NCBI RefSeq assembly: GCF_943737005.1
Contig: NZ_CALSFU010000021.1
Location: forward strand, 18,809-82,808
Length of the DNA: 64,000 nucleotides
Direction of reading: 5' to 3'
DNA from: Achromobacter sp. Marseille-Q4962
Lineage (GTDB): Bacteria; Pseudomonadota; Gammaproteobacteria; Burkholderiales; Burkholderiaceae_B
Of this stretch, positions 18,068 through 27,565 are shown piece after piece. How positions within the stretch are numbered: the stretch's first letter is position 1; every line of letters starts with the position of its first letter. The notes beneath the pieces are model-generated. The model did not search any database, was not told the origin of the DNA, and worked only from the letters and a program-made list of their open reading frames with translations. Both the position numbers and the translations under genes were made by a program.

Positions 18068-21000
18068 TCAGGCTGGCAGGCTGTCTTGCCGATCCCGAGC
18101 CTGGGCGCGCGCCAGTTCGCGCGCCCGCGGCGTTTCGGCGGCGGCCCGGTGGTCGCGGGCGAAAACCGTGTACACGGTGGGCAGCACGAACAGCGTGAAC
18201 AAGGTGCCCACCAGCATGCCCACCACGATGACCAGCCCCAGGCTGTAGCGGCTGTGCGCCCCCGCGCCGGTGGCGAACAGCAGCGGCACCAGGCCCACCA
18301 CCATGGCGGCGGTGGTCATGAGAATGGGACGCAACCGGATGCGCGCGGCCTGTTCCATGGCCGCGCGCCGGTCCAGCCCATGGCTCAGCTGCATTTCGTT
18401 GGCGAACTCCACCATCAGGATGCCGTGCTTGCTGATGAGCCCGATGAGCGTCACCAGCCCGATCTGGGTGTAAATGTTGATGGTGGCCGCCCCCAGCGCC
18501 AGCGGGATCAGGGCGCCGCAGATCGACATGGGCACGCTGACCAGGATGATGAACGGATCGCGCAGGCTTTCATACTGCGCCGCCAGCACCAGGTAGATCA
18601 CGATAATGGCGAAAACGAAGGTGGTCATCAGCGCCGAGCCTTCCTCGGTGTACTGGCGCGCATCGGATTGCCAGTCGTAGCTGAAGCCCGCCGGCAGCGA
18701 CTGCGCCTGTTTCGACAGGAACCGCACCGCATCGCCCATGGTCACGCCCGGCATGGGAATAGCCTGGAAGGTGGCGGCGTTGCGCTGGTCGAACTGCGTG
18801 AGCTTGTTGGGCTCCACCCCCATGGTCACCGTGACGAGGTTGGACAGCGGCACCATCCCGCCGGTGGCGCTCTTCACGTAGTAGCGCGCGAGCGCCTCGG
18901 GGGTGAGCCGCTGGCCGCGCGGGCTCTGGGGAATCACGTCGTAGGAGCGGCCGTCCATGCCGAAGCGGTTGACGTAGTTTTCGCCGACCAGCACCGCCAG
19001 GGTGTCGCCCACGTCTTTCATGGTCACGCCCAGGCTGTTGGCCTTGCTGCGGTCCACGCGGATCCGCGCGACGGGGTTGTTGTAGTCCAGGTCGCTGTCC
19101 ACCGCCATGAACAGCCCGCTCGCGCGCGCGGCGCGCTTGAGCGCTTCCATGGCCTCGAACACCACCGGATAGTCGGCCGCGCTCATGATGACCATCTGCA
19201 CCGGCAGGCCGCCGGTGGAGCCGGGCAGCGCAGGAAGCTGGAAAGCGAAGACGTTACTGCCCTCGATGTCGTTGGCCATGGCCTGGATCTCGCCTTGCAG
19301 CGCGTCGGCGGAACGCTGGCGGCGGGTCCAGCCCTCCAGGTCCACGCCGCCGATGCTGTTGGACACGCCGTCGGAACCGTTGATGAGCCAGCGTCCGCGC
19401 TGCTCGGGCAGCGTTTTCATGACGTCGTCCCACTTCTTGCCGAAGCGCTCCACGTAATCGATGTTGGCCTGCTGCGGCGACTTGATGGCGGTCAGCACCA
19501 TGGACTGGTCTTCCACGGGCGCCAGCTCGCGCTGCGCCGCGTTGTACAGGAACGGCAGGCTGGCCAGCACGGCCACGGCCAGCAGGCCGGTGAACCAGCG
19601 GTGATGCAGGGAGAGGTCGAGCAGCCGCCCGTATGCCCGCCCCAGCCAGCCGAAGAACTGCTCGGCGCGGCGCGCCATCCACCCTTCGGAAACCTTGCTG
19701 TGCAGCAGGAAGGAACTCATCACGGGGGACAGGGTGAGCGCGATGACGCCCGACACCGCCACCGCGCCGGCCAGCGTGAAAGCGAATTCCTTGAAAAGCG
19801 AGCCGGTCAGCCCACCCATGAGGCCGATGGGCGCATACACCGCCGCCAGCGTGATGGTCATGGCGATGACCGGCCCCGCCACCTCGCGCGCGCCCACCAG
19901 CGCCGCGCGCACAGGCGACTGCCCTTCCTCGATGTGCCGGTGCACGTTCTCCACCACTACGATGGCGTCGTCCACCACCAGTCCGATCGCCAGCACCATG
20001 GCCAGCAGCGTGAGCAGATTCAGGCTGAAGCCGAACAGCGCCATGATGGCCGCGGCGCCCAGCATGGAGAGCGGAATCGTGACCACCGGCACCAGCACCG
20101 CGCGCAGCGATCCCAGGCAAAGGAAGATCACGGCCACCACGATGACAATGGCCTCCAGCAGCGTGTGCCGCACCTCGTCGATGGAAGCGCTGATGAAGCG
20201 CGCCAGCTCGAACGGCACCTGCACCGAGACGCCCGGAGGCAGGTTGCGCTCGATGTCCGGCAGCAGGCGCCGCAATTGCTCCACGATGACCAGCGGGTTG
20301 CCGACCGGCGTGGCATTCAGCCCGAAGTACACCGCCGGCTCGCCGTCCATGAGCGCGCTGGCGTCGCGGCTCGCCGCGCCCAGTTCCACCGTGGCCACGT
20401 CGCCCAGCCGCACGATCGTGGCGCCCTCGCGCTTGATCACCATGTCGCGGAATTCCGCCACGCTCGCCAGATCGGTATTCACCTGGATGTTGGCGGCCAC
20501 GTACAGCCCCTTGACCTGGCCGGGCGCGGCCTGCACGTTGTTGTCGCGCAGCGCCTGCGCCAGCTCGCCGGCCGACACGCCGCGCGCGGCCATGCGATCG
20601 GCATCCACCCATACGCGCATGGCGAGCTTCTGGCCGCCATAGAGGTCCACGCTGGCCACGCCGTCGATAGACGAGAGCCGCGGCTGCACCACGCGGGATA
20701 AGTAGTCGGTCAGCGCGGGCGCGCCCAGCGTGGAACTGGAGAATCCCACGTAGGCCACGGCCGTGGCCTCGCCCGACGATTTCTTGATGACGGGGTCGTA
20801 GGCTTCGGGCGGCAGCCGGTACTTGACCTCGTTAATCCTGGCCATGACTTCAGTCATGGCCTTGTTCGAGTCCGCGTTCAGCTTCATGCGCACGTTGATC
20901 ACGCTGCGCCCCTGGGTGGACGAGGACGACAGGTAGTCGATGCCCTCCACCGTGGCCACGGACTGCGCAATGGGCTGGGTGACGAAGCCCTGCATCAGGT

Positions 21001-21169
21001 CCGGCGAGGCGCCGGGATACTCGGTGGCGATGCTGATGGTGGTGTTCTCGGTCAGGGGGTACTGCCGCACCGGCAGGCCGGTCAGCGCGCGCAGCCCCAT
21101 CAGCAGGATCAGCGTGCTGACCACCAGCGCCAGCACGGGGCGGCGCACGAAAATATCGGTGAATCGCAA
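18068..21169 (-). CDS. RND-family multidrug efflux permease, system 1 (HAE1)
   Basis: This is an inner-membrane proton/drug antiporter of the AcrB type. The 1033-aa product begins MRFTDIFVRRPVLALVVSTL, has two large periplasmic loops and twelve predicted membrane helices. The TM4 proton-relay pair is present in GLVVDDAIVVVENVHRH. The length is normal for the family. It lies 13 bp after the adaptor stop and 9 bp before the channel gene, so the three form one pump. The substrate cannot be deduced. Confidence 0.95.
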   Translation of the reverse strand: MRFTDIFVRRPVLALVVSTLILLMGLRALTGLPVRQYPLTENTTISIATEYPGASPDLMQGFVTQPIAQSVATVEGIDYLSSSSTQGRSVINVRMKLNADSNKAMTEVMARINEVKYRLPPEAYDPVIKKSSGEATAVAYVGFSSSTLGAPALTDYLSRVVQPRLSSIDGVASVDLYGGQKLAMRVWVDADRMAARGVSAGELAQALRDNNVQAAPGQVKGLYVAANIQVNTDLASVAEFRDMVIKREGATIVRLGDVATVELGAASRDASALMDGEPAVYFGLNATPVGNPLVIVEQLRRLLPDIERNLPPGVSVQVPFELARFISASIDEVRHTLLEAIVIVVAVIFLCLGSLRAVLVPVVTIPLSMLGAAAIMALFGFSLNLLTLLAMVLAIGLVVDDAIVVVENVHRHIEEGQSPVRAALVGAREVAGPVIAMTITLAAVYAPIGLMGGLTGSLFKEFAFTLAGAVAVSGVIALTLSPVMSSFLLHSKVSEGWMARRAEQFFGWLGRAYGRLLDLSLHHRWFTGLLAVAVLASLPFLYNAAQRELAPVEDQSMVLTAIKSPQQANIDYVERFGKKWDDVMKTLPEQRGRWLINGSDGVSNSIGGVDLEGWTRRQRSADALQGEIQAMANDIEGSNVFAFQLPALPGSTGGLPVQMVIMSAADYPVVFEAMEALKRAARASGLFMAVDSDLDYNNPVARIRVDRSKANSLGVTMKDVGDTLAVLVGENYVNRFGMDGRSYDVIPQSPRGQRLTPEALARYYVKSATGGMVPLSNLVTVTMGVEPNKLTQFDQRNAATFQAIPMPGVTMGDAVRFLSKQAQSLPAGFSYDWQSDARQYTEEGSALMTTFVFAIIVIYLVLAAQYESLRDPFIILVSVPMSICGALIPLALGAATINIYTQIGLVTLIGLISKHGILMVEFANEMQLSHGLDRRAAMEQAARIRLRPILMTTAAMVVGLVPLLFATGAGAHSRYSLGLVIVVGMLVGTLFTLFVLPTVYTVFARDHRAAAETPRARELARAQARDRQDSLPA

Positions 21170-21182
21170 TTTCGCCCCCGCC

Positions 21183-22298
21183 TCAATGAACGGCCGGGCC
21201 GCCGGCGGCCCGGGCCAGCGTGTCGGAGGCGAGGATTTCCACCGCCGCGCCGTTGTGCAGCTTGATCTGGCCGGAGGTCACCACGCGCTCGCCCGGCTCG
21301 ACGCCCTCGGCGAGCACGACGCGCCCGTCGACCCGCTCGCCGGTCTTCACGAACGCCTGGCGCACCGTGGCGGGCGCGCCGTCCTTGTCGGCCGGAACCA
21401 CCACGTACACCGAATCGCCGTAGGCGCTGTAGCTCACCGCGGTTTCGGGCACCACGATGGCCTGCCTGCGCTCCGGCAGCGTGACTTTGCCCTGCGCGTA
21501 CATGCCCGGCGCCAGCGCGCCGTCCGGGTTGGGCAGCGTGGCCTGCACACGCAGCGTGCGCGTGCCGGCATCCACCACGGGCTCGATGGTGGTAAGGCGG
21601 CCCGCGAAACGCCGCCCGCCATGGGCATCTACGGCGATGGATACCGGCATGCCCGGGCGCACCTGCGAAAGCGCGCGTTCCGGAAGCGTGAGGTTGGCGT
21701 ACATGAAGGCCGTGTCCGTCAGCGAAACCAGCGGATCGCCCGCGCGCAGGAACTGGCCCAGCTCGACCTGGCGCACGCCGAGCCGGCCGTCGAACGGCGC
21801 CCGCACCCGCTTCTGTTCGATGAGCGCCTGCACGCGCCGGATCTCGGCTTCGATCTGCTGGTGGTCGGCCCGCGCCTGGTCGAACTGCTCGCGCGTGGCG
21901 GCCTGCTGCGGCAGCAGCCGGCGCGTGCGCTCCAGCACCGCGCGCGCATTGCGCGCTTGCGCCTGGAGCCGGGCCAGCTCGCCCTGCTCGGGCGCATCGT
22001 TGAGCTGGACCAGAAGCTGGCCGGCCCGGACCTGCTGCCCGGCCTCGAAAAGAATGCGCGCCACGCGCCCCTCCGCTTCCGCCGGCACCATCACCTGACG
22101 CGTGGCCTGCAGGCTGCCGATGCCGGGAATTTCGTTCGGCAGCACGGCCTGCCGCGCCGCCGCCACGGCCACCTTGACCGGCGGCATGGACCACCCCGGC
22201 TCCGCGTCCTGCGCCCCGGCCCGCGTGTATCCGTAAACGCAGGCGGCGCCTGCCGCCGCCACCGCCGCCAGGGCCAGCGCCCTCCGCTTCCCGTTCAT
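21183..22298 (-). CDS. RND efflux periplasmic adaptor, system 1
   Basis: This membrane-fusion protein joins the permease to the outer-membrane channel. The 371-aa product has an N-terminal membrane anchor or signal (MNGKRRALALAAVAAAGAAC). A lipoyl-like half-motif, a coiled-coil hairpin (about residues 95-150) and beta-barrel domains follow. An ATG at 22298 is preferred over the open frame to 22376, because the upstream codons would run through the palindromic operator. It is the first gene of the three-gene pump operon. Confidence 0.92.
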   Translation of the reverse strand: MNGKRRALALAAVAAAGAACVYGYTRAGAQDAEPGWSMPPVKVAVAAARQAVLPNEIPGIGSLQATRQVMVPAEAEGRVARILFEAGQQVRAGQLLVQLNDAPEQGELARLQAQARNARAVLERTRRLLPQQAATREQFDQARADHQQIEAEIRRVQALIEQKRVRAPFDGRLGVRQVELGQFLRAGDPLVSLTDTAFMYANLTLPERALSQVRPGMPVSIAVDAHGGRRFAGRLTTIEPVVDAGTRTLRVQATLPNPDGALAPGMYAQGKVTLPERRQAIVVPETAVSYSAYGDSVYVVVPADKDGAPATVRQAFVKTGERVDGRVVLAEGVEPGERVVTSGQIKLHNGAAVEILASDTLARAAGGPAVH

Positions 22299-22312
22299 GA
22301 CATCGCCTCTCG

Positions 22313-22342
22313 TAATTATCAAAGAAATTGCTTTGATAATTA
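22313..22342. promoter_or_regulatory. Perfect 12-bp inverted repeat, candidate TetR operator of efflux system 1
   Basis: The arm TAATTATCAAAG (22313-22324) and its exact reverse complement (22331-22342) are separated by 6 bp. The site lies 14 bp upstream of the adaptor start, in an A+T-rich island inside G+C-rich DNA, and just downstream of the TetR stop. Size, symmetry and place match operators of AcrR/TtgR-type repressors. Control by the adjacent TetR is an inference. Confidence 0.8.
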
Positions 22343-22427
22343 ATGAAAAGCCCGGGGGTGTCAAAGATAGACACACGACATGGAGGGATTTACGGAGAGG
22401 CCGCGCCTGCCGCGGCGCACGGCGCGT

Positions 22428-23048
22428 TCAGGATTGCGGGTCGCCGAAAACGATGCGGCGGAAAAAGCCGCGCAGCACCGACTCGGTAAGCTCGGCCGTG
22501 ACTTCCTGCGGATCGAACGAATAGTTGAACTGCATGCCGTCCGACAGCGCCAGCAGGCCCACGGCCAGCTCTTCGGCGGGCAGCGGCAGCGGCGTGCCCA
22601 CGCGCTCGGAAAACTGGCGGATGTACGCGGTGGTGGCTTCGCGCAGTTCCCGCAGACAGGCCAGGTAGCCCGCCCGGAAATCGGGATCGCGCATGGCCTG
22701 CAGCTTGCCTTCCATCCAGAGCAGGAAGCAGCGGTTTTCGCGGTAGATCGTGCCGTAATAGTCCAGCACCCGGGCTTCCATCTGCGCGCGCGTAGCGCCT
22801 TCCTCAAAGATGGCCTGCATCTCGGCCATGACCTGTTCGTGGTCGCGGCGCAGCAATTGCAGGAACAGCTCGGACTTGCTGGTGAAATTGGAATAGAACG
22901 CGCCGCGCGTGTAGCCGGCCGATTCGGCAATGTCCTCGACGCTAGCCGCGGCGAACCCCTTGGCCAGGAATATCGATTGCGCGGCATCGAGCAGCCGCTG
23001 GCGCGTCTGGTCTCGGCTCTGCTCGCGGGTGAGGCGGACTTTGGACAT
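22428..23048 (-). CDS. TetR-family repressor (AcrR type) between two RND pumps
   Basis: This 206-aa regulator has a classical N-terminal HTH (TRQRLLDAAQSIFLAKGFAA, then SVEDIAESAGYTRGAFYSNF) and an all-helical ligand domain. It lies upstream of, and in the same direction as, efflux system 1, and divergent from efflux system 2. The perfect repeat at 22313-22342 lies between its stop and the system 1 adaptor. It probably controls one or both pumps in response to their substrates. Confidence 0.92.
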   Translation of the reverse strand: MSKVRLTREQSRDQTRQRLLDAAQSIFLAKGFAAASVEDIAESAGYTRGAFYSNFTSKSELFLQLLRRDHEQVMAEMQAIFEEGATRAQMEARVLDYYGTIYRENRCFLLWMEGKLQAMRDPDFRAGYLACLRELREATTAYIRQFSERVGTPLPLPAEELAVGLLALSDGMQFNYSFDPQEVTAELTESVLRGFFRRIVFGDPQS

Positions 23049-23199
23049 GCGCGGATTCTAGCACCGGCGGGCATTTCAGATTCATTCTTGTATTTGAATA
23101 CGATAGCGAATTAGAATTCAGCCTCGTATCGACCTGGCGGCGGCCCGCGCCGCCTTTCCGTTCCGATCTGGACGCCTTTCCGGCGCCGCGAGGTATTCC
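23049..23199. promoter_or_regulatory. Divergent control region of the TetR gene and efflux system 2
   Basis: This 151-bp A+T-enriched gap holds several short symmetric elements. GTATT-TG-AATAC is at 23090-23101 and GAATT-AG-AATTC at 23108-23119. ATACGA (23098-23103) pairs with TCGTAT (23125-23130). None matches the 12-bp arm at 22313-22342, so if the same TetR binds here it does so at a weaker or different site. No gene fits in the gap. Confidence 0.45.
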
Positions 23200-24390
23200 G
23201 TGTTCCGTTCTGGCCCCCGCGCGCCCCATCTGGCGCATTCCCCGGCCGTCCACCCGGCCGCAGCTCCGCTTCCCGGCGCCGGCCGCCGGTCCCGGGCCGC
23301 GCGCCTGGCGGCCGGCGCCGCGCTCATGCTGCTGCTTGCGGCCTGCGGACGCGAGCCCGCCGCCCCGCCGGCGCCGCGGCCGGTGGTCGCCATGCCCGCC
23401 CGGGCGGACGAGCGCCTGCCGGCCTGGACCCTGCCCGGCGAAGTGCAGGCCCGCTACAGCACGCCGCTGTCTTTCCGCGTGGGCGGCAAGATCGTGGAGC
23501 GGCTGGCGCGGCTGGGCGACACGGTGCAGGCGGGCCAAATCGTGGCGCGCCTGGACCCCGCCGATGCCGCCAAGAATGCCGCCAGCGCGCAAGCGCAACT
23601 GTCGGCCGCGCGCCACCAGCTCGAATACGCCACCCGGCAACTCAATCGCGACCGCGCGCAGGCGCGCGAGAACCTGATTCCGGCAACCCAGCTCGAACAG
23701 ACCCGCAACGCCTATGCGTCGGCGCTGGCGCAGCGCGACCAGGCGGCCCAGCAGGCCGCGCTGGCGGCCGACCAGCTCGGCTACACCACGCTGCGCGCCG
23801 ACCATGCCGGCGTCATCACCGCGGAACAGGCCGACACGGGCCAGAACGTGTCGGCAGGACAGCCCGTGTACACGCTGGCCTGGTCGGGCGCCGTCGACGC
23901 GCTGTGCGACGTACCCGAGAACATCCTGGCGCACCTCGCGCCCGGCCAGCGCGCCACGGTGACGCTGGCCCCGCTGCCGGACCGCAGCTTCAACGCCACG
24001 CTGCGCGAAATCGCGCCGGCAGCCGATCCGCAGAGCCGGACCTACCGCGTCAAGCTCACGCTGGAGAATCCCGACCCCGCGCTGCGGCTGGGCATGACGG
24101 CCAACATCAGCTTCGAGAACACCGCCGGTTCCGCGCAGCCCACCTTCACGCTGCCGGCCACCGCGCTGTTCCACCAGGGCGACGCGCCGGCGGTATGGGT
24201 GGTCAAGCCGGGCGACGACACGCTGGAACTGCGCCCGGTGCGGGTGCTGCGCTACGACGCCCGCACCGTCACCCTCTCGCAAGGCCTGAAAGACGGCGAG
24301 CGCGTGGTGTGGCAGGGCGTGCATGCCGTGAGCGCGGGCGAAAAAGTCCGGCCCGTGCCGCCGCTGCACCCCGAGGACTTCGCGTCATGA
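23200..24390 (+). CDS. RND efflux periplasmic adaptor lipoprotein, system 2
   Basis: This is the membrane-fusion protein of the second pump. The 396-aa product has a lipobox LLAAC with C49, an unusually long lead before the lipid-modified cysteine. The hairpin and barrel domains follow (LSFRVGGKIVERLARLGDTV near the start of the mature protein). The start is a GTG at 23200 with an AGG Shine-Dalgarno 8 bp upstream. The long lead leaves room for a later start. The stop overlaps the permease ATG by 4 bp. Confidence 0.9.
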   Translation: MFRSGPRAPHLAHSPAVHPAAAPLPGAGRRSRAARLAAGAALMLLLAACGREPAAPPAPRPVVAMPARADERLPAWTLPGEVQARYSTPLSFRVGGKIVERLARLGDTVQAGQIVARLDPADAAKNAASAQAQLSAARHQLEYATRQLNRDRAQARENLIPATQLEQTRNAYASALAQRDQAAQQAALAADQLGYTTLRADHAGVITAEQADTGQNVSAGQPVYTLAWSGAVDALCDVPENILAHLAPGQRATVTLAPLPDRSFNATLREIAPAADPQSRTYRVKLTLENPDPALRLGMTANISFENTAGSAQPTFTLPATALFHQGDAPAVWVVKPGDDTLELRPVRVLRYDARTVTLSQGLKDGERVVWQGVHAVSAGEKVRPVPPLHPEDFAS

Positions 24391-27300
24391 GCGCCGCCCT
24401 CCCCCCCGAGGGCGGCCACGCCGAAAGCGCGCACGCCGAAGGCCGCTTCAACCTGTCGGCCTGGGCGCTGCGGCACCAGCCGCTGGTCGTTTTCCTCATC
24501 ACGCTGGTCACGCTGTTCGGCGTGCTGTCGTACTCGCGGCTGGCGCAGTCGGAAGACCCGCCCTTCACCTTCCGCGTCATGGTCATCAAGACGCTGTGGC
24601 CGGGCGCCACCGCGCGCCAGGTGCAGGAGCAGGTGACAGACCGCCTCGCCCGCAAGCTGCAGGAAACCCCCGACACCGATTTCCTGCGCAGTTATTCGCG
24701 CCCCGGCGAGTCGCTGATCTTCTTCACCATGAAGGATTCGGCGCCCGCCGGCCGCGTGGCCGACGAGTGGTACCAGGTGCGCAAGAAAGCGGGCGATATC
24801 GCCGCCACGCTGCCGCAGGGGGTGCAGGGCCCGTTCTTCAACGACGAGTTCGGCGACGTCTATACCAACATCTATACGCTGGAAGGCGACGGTTTTTCGC
24901 CGGCGCAGCTGCACGACTACGCCGACCGGCTGCGCACCGTTCTGCTGCGCGTGCCCGGCGTGGCCAAGGTTGACTATTTCGGCGACCAGCCCGAGCGCAT
25001 CTACCTCGAGATCTCCAATACGCAGCTCACGCGGCTGGGCATTTCGCCCGCCCAGATCGCGGAAGCGGTCAACGGGCAGAACGCGGTTTCCAGCGCCGGT
25101 ACGCTCACCACCGCGGACGACCGCGTCTTCGTGCGGCCGTCCGGCCAGTACCAGGACATGCGGGCCCTGCAGGAAACGCTGATCCGCGTGAACGGGCGCT
25201 CGATACGCCTGGGCGACATCGCCACGCTGCGCCGCGGCTACCAGGACCCGCCCGCCGAGCAGATGCGCCTGGCCGGCAAGCCCGTGCTGGGCATCGGCAT
25301 CACCATGCAGCCGGGGCAGGACGTGGTCAAGCTGGGCCAGGCGCTGAAGCAGACCTTCGCCCGGCTCAAGGCCGGGCTGCCGGCCGGGCTGACGCTGGAA
25401 GAAGTGTCCAGCATGCCCGAGGCCGTGTCGGATTCGGTGGACGAATTTCTGCGTTCGGTGGCCGAGGCGGTGGCCATCGTGCTGCTGGTGAGCCTGGTGT
25501 CGCTCGGCCTGCGCACCGGCATGGTGGTGGTGATCTCCATACCCGTGGTGCTGGCGGTGACGGCCCTCTTCATGGACCTCTTCGGCATCGGGCTGCACAA
25601 GGTTTCGCTGGGCACGCTGGTGCTGGCGCTGGGCCTGCTGGTGGACGACGCCATCATCGCGGTGGAGATGATGGCGGTGAAGCTGGAACAGGGATGGAAC
25701 CGCGCCCGCGCCGCGGCCTTCGCCTACACCAGCACCGCCTTCCCCATGCTGACCGGCACGCTGGTCACGGTAGCGGGCTTTCTGCCCATCGCGCTGGCCA
25801 AGTCCAGCACGGGCGAATACACGCGCTCCATTTTCGAAGTGTCGGCCATCGCGCTGGTTACCTCGTGGTTCGCGGCAGTGGTGCTGATTCCGCTTCTGGG
25901 TTTTCGCATCCTGCCCGAGCGCAAGCGCGAGACGCACCTGCCCGACCACCACGAGCACGACATCTACGACACGCGCTTCTACCGCCGCTTGCGCGGCTGG
26001 GTGGCGGCCTGCGTGGACCGCCGCTACCTGGTGCTGGGCGTCACGGTCCTGCTCTTTGCCGCCGCCATGGCGGCGTTCCGGCTGGTGCCCCAGCAGTTCT
26101 TTCCGAATTCCGACCGGCCCGAGCTGCTGCTGGACGTGCGCCTGCAGGAAGGCGCATCGTTCGAGGCCACGCTGCGCCAGGTGGAACGGCTGGAGCGGAC
26201 GCTGTCCGGCCGCCCCGAGATCCGCCATCTCGTGAGTTTCGTGGGCACGGGCGCGCCGCGCTTCTACCTGCCGCTGGATCAGCAACTGCCCACGCCCAAC
26301 TTCGCCCAGCTCGTCATCACCGCCAGGTCGGTAGAAGACCGCGAGCATCTTGCGCAGTGGCTGGGGCCGGTGCTGCGCGACCAATACTCCGCCATCCGCA
26401 GCCGCCTGTCGCGGCTCGAGAACGGCCCGCCCGTGGGCTTTCCGGTGCAGTTCCGCGTCAGCGGCGGCGAAATCGGCACGGTGCGCGAGGTGGCCGGGAA
26501 AGTGGCGGGCCTGATCCGCGCCGACGGCCGCGCCACCAACGTGCAGTTCGACTGGGACGAGCCCTCGCAGCGCAGCGCCCATTTCGAGATCGACCAGAAA
26601 AAGGCCCGCGACCTGGGCGTGAGCACCGCCGACATTTCCAGCTTCCTGGCGATGACGCTGTCGGGCTATGCCGTCACCCAGTACCGCGAGCGCGACAAGC
26701 TCATCAACGTGGAGCTGCGGGCCCCGCTCGGCGAGCGCGTGGACCCCGCCCGGCTCGAAACCCTGTCCATGCCCACGCCCAACGGCCCCGTGCCGCTGGG
26801 CAGCCTGGGCCACGTGCGCTACGGCCTGGAATACGCCGTGATCTGGGAACGCGACCGCCAGCCCACCATTACGGTGCAGGCCGACGTCAGGCCCGGCGCC
26901 GAAGGCATCGACGTCACCGAGGCCATCGACGCCCGCCTGCAAGACCTGCGCGGCTCGCTGCCGGTGGGCTACCGCATCGAGGTGGGCGGATCGGTGGAGG
27001 AAAGCGCCAAGGGGCAGTCTTCCATCAACGCCCAGATGCCCGTCATGATCGTCGCCGTGCTCACGCTGCTGATGATCCAGCTCCAGAGCTTCGCCCGCGT
27101 GCTCATGGTGGTGCTGACGGCCCCGCTCGGCCTGATCGGAGTGGTGGCGGCGCTGCTGCTGTTCGGCAAGCCCTTCGGTTTCGTGGCCATGCTGGGCGTA
27201 ATCGCCATGTTCGGCATCATCATGCGCAACTCGGTCATTCTGGTGGACCAGATCGAGCAGGACATCCAGGCCGGGCACAAGCGCGTGGACGCCATCGTCG

Positions 27301-27563
27301 GCGCCACCGTGCGGCGCTTCCGGCCCATTACGCTGACGGCGGCGGCGGCCGTGCTGGCGCTGATCCCGCTGCTGCGCAGCAATTTCTTCGGCCCCATGGC
27401 CACCGCACTCATGGGCGGCATCACCAGCGCCACGGTGCTGACGCTGTTTTTCCTGCCGGCGCTCTACGCCGCATGGTTCCGCGTGCGGCACGAGGAGCGC
27501 GACGAGCCCGAAGGCGAGCCGCCGGGCGCGCGCGCCGCCGATACCGTGGAGCGAGGAACCTGA
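24387..27563 (+). CDS. RND-family efflux permease, system 2 (HAE1)
   Basis: This is the inner-membrane pump of the second tripartite system. The 1058-aa product has an N-terminal cytoplasmic lead of about 25 residues before the first helix (QPLVVFLITLVTLFGVLSYS). The TM4 acidic pair is in LGLLVDDAIIAVEMM, and the second-half permease core (LGVIAMFGIIMRNSVILVDQ) follows. It differs clearly from system 1, so this is not a recent duplication. The start is fixed by the ATGA overlap with the adaptor. Confidence 0.94.
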   Translation: MSAALPPEGGHAESAHAEGRFNLSAWALRHQPLVVFLITLVTLFGVLSYSRLAQSEDPPFTFRVMVIKTLWPGATARQVQEQVTDRLARKLQETPDTDFLRSYSRPGESLIFFTMKDSAPAGRVADEWYQVRKKAGDIAATLPQGVQGPFFNDEFGDVYTNIYTLEGDGFSPAQLHDYADRLRTVLLRVPGVAKVDYFGDQPERIYLEISNTQLTRLGISPAQIAEAVNGQNAVSSAGTLTTADDRVFVRPSGQYQDMRALQETLIRVNGRSIRLGDIATLRRGYQDPPAEQMRLAGKPVLGIGITMQPGQDVVKLGQALKQTFARLKAGLPAGLTLEEVSSMPEAVSDSVDEFLRSVAEAVAIVLLVSLVSLGLRTGMVVVISIPVVLAVTALFMDLFGIGLHKVSLGTLVLALGLLVDDAIIAVEMMAVKLEQGWNRARAAAFAYTSTAFPMLTGTLVTVAGFLPIALAKSSTGEYTRSIFEVSAIALVTSWFAAVVLIPLLGFRILPERKRETHLPDHHEHDIYDTRFYRRLRGWVAACVDRRYLVLGVTVLLFAAAMAAFRLVPQQFFPNSDRPELLLDVRLQEGASFEATLRQVERLERTLSGRPEIRHLVSFVGTGAPRFYLPLDQQLPTPNFAQLVITARSVEDREHLAQWLGPVLRDQYSAIRSRLSRLENGPPVGFPVQFRVSGGEIGTVREVAGKVAGLIRADGRATNVQFDWDEPSQRSAHFEIDQKKARDLGVSTADISSFLAMTLSGYAVTQYRERDKLINVELRAPLGERVDPARLETLSMPTPNGPVPLGSLGHVRYGLEYAVIWERDRQPTITVQADVRPGAEGIDVTEAIDARLQDLRGSLPVGYRIEVGGSVEESAKGQSSINAQMPVMIVAVLTLLMIQLQSFARVLMVVLTAPLGLIGVVAALLLFGKPFGFVAMLGVIAMFGIIMRNSVILVDQIEQDIQAGHKRVDAIVGATVRRFRPITLTAAAAVLALIPLLRSNFFGPMATALMGGITSATVLTLFFLPALYAAWFRVRHEERDEPEGEPPGARAADTVERGT

Positions 27564-27565
27564 GC

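Noticed and set aside
16559..20701. A 1380-codon plus-strand open frame
   Set aside because: It is antisense to the efflux channel and permease genes; the opposite strand has full family motifs and operon spacing.
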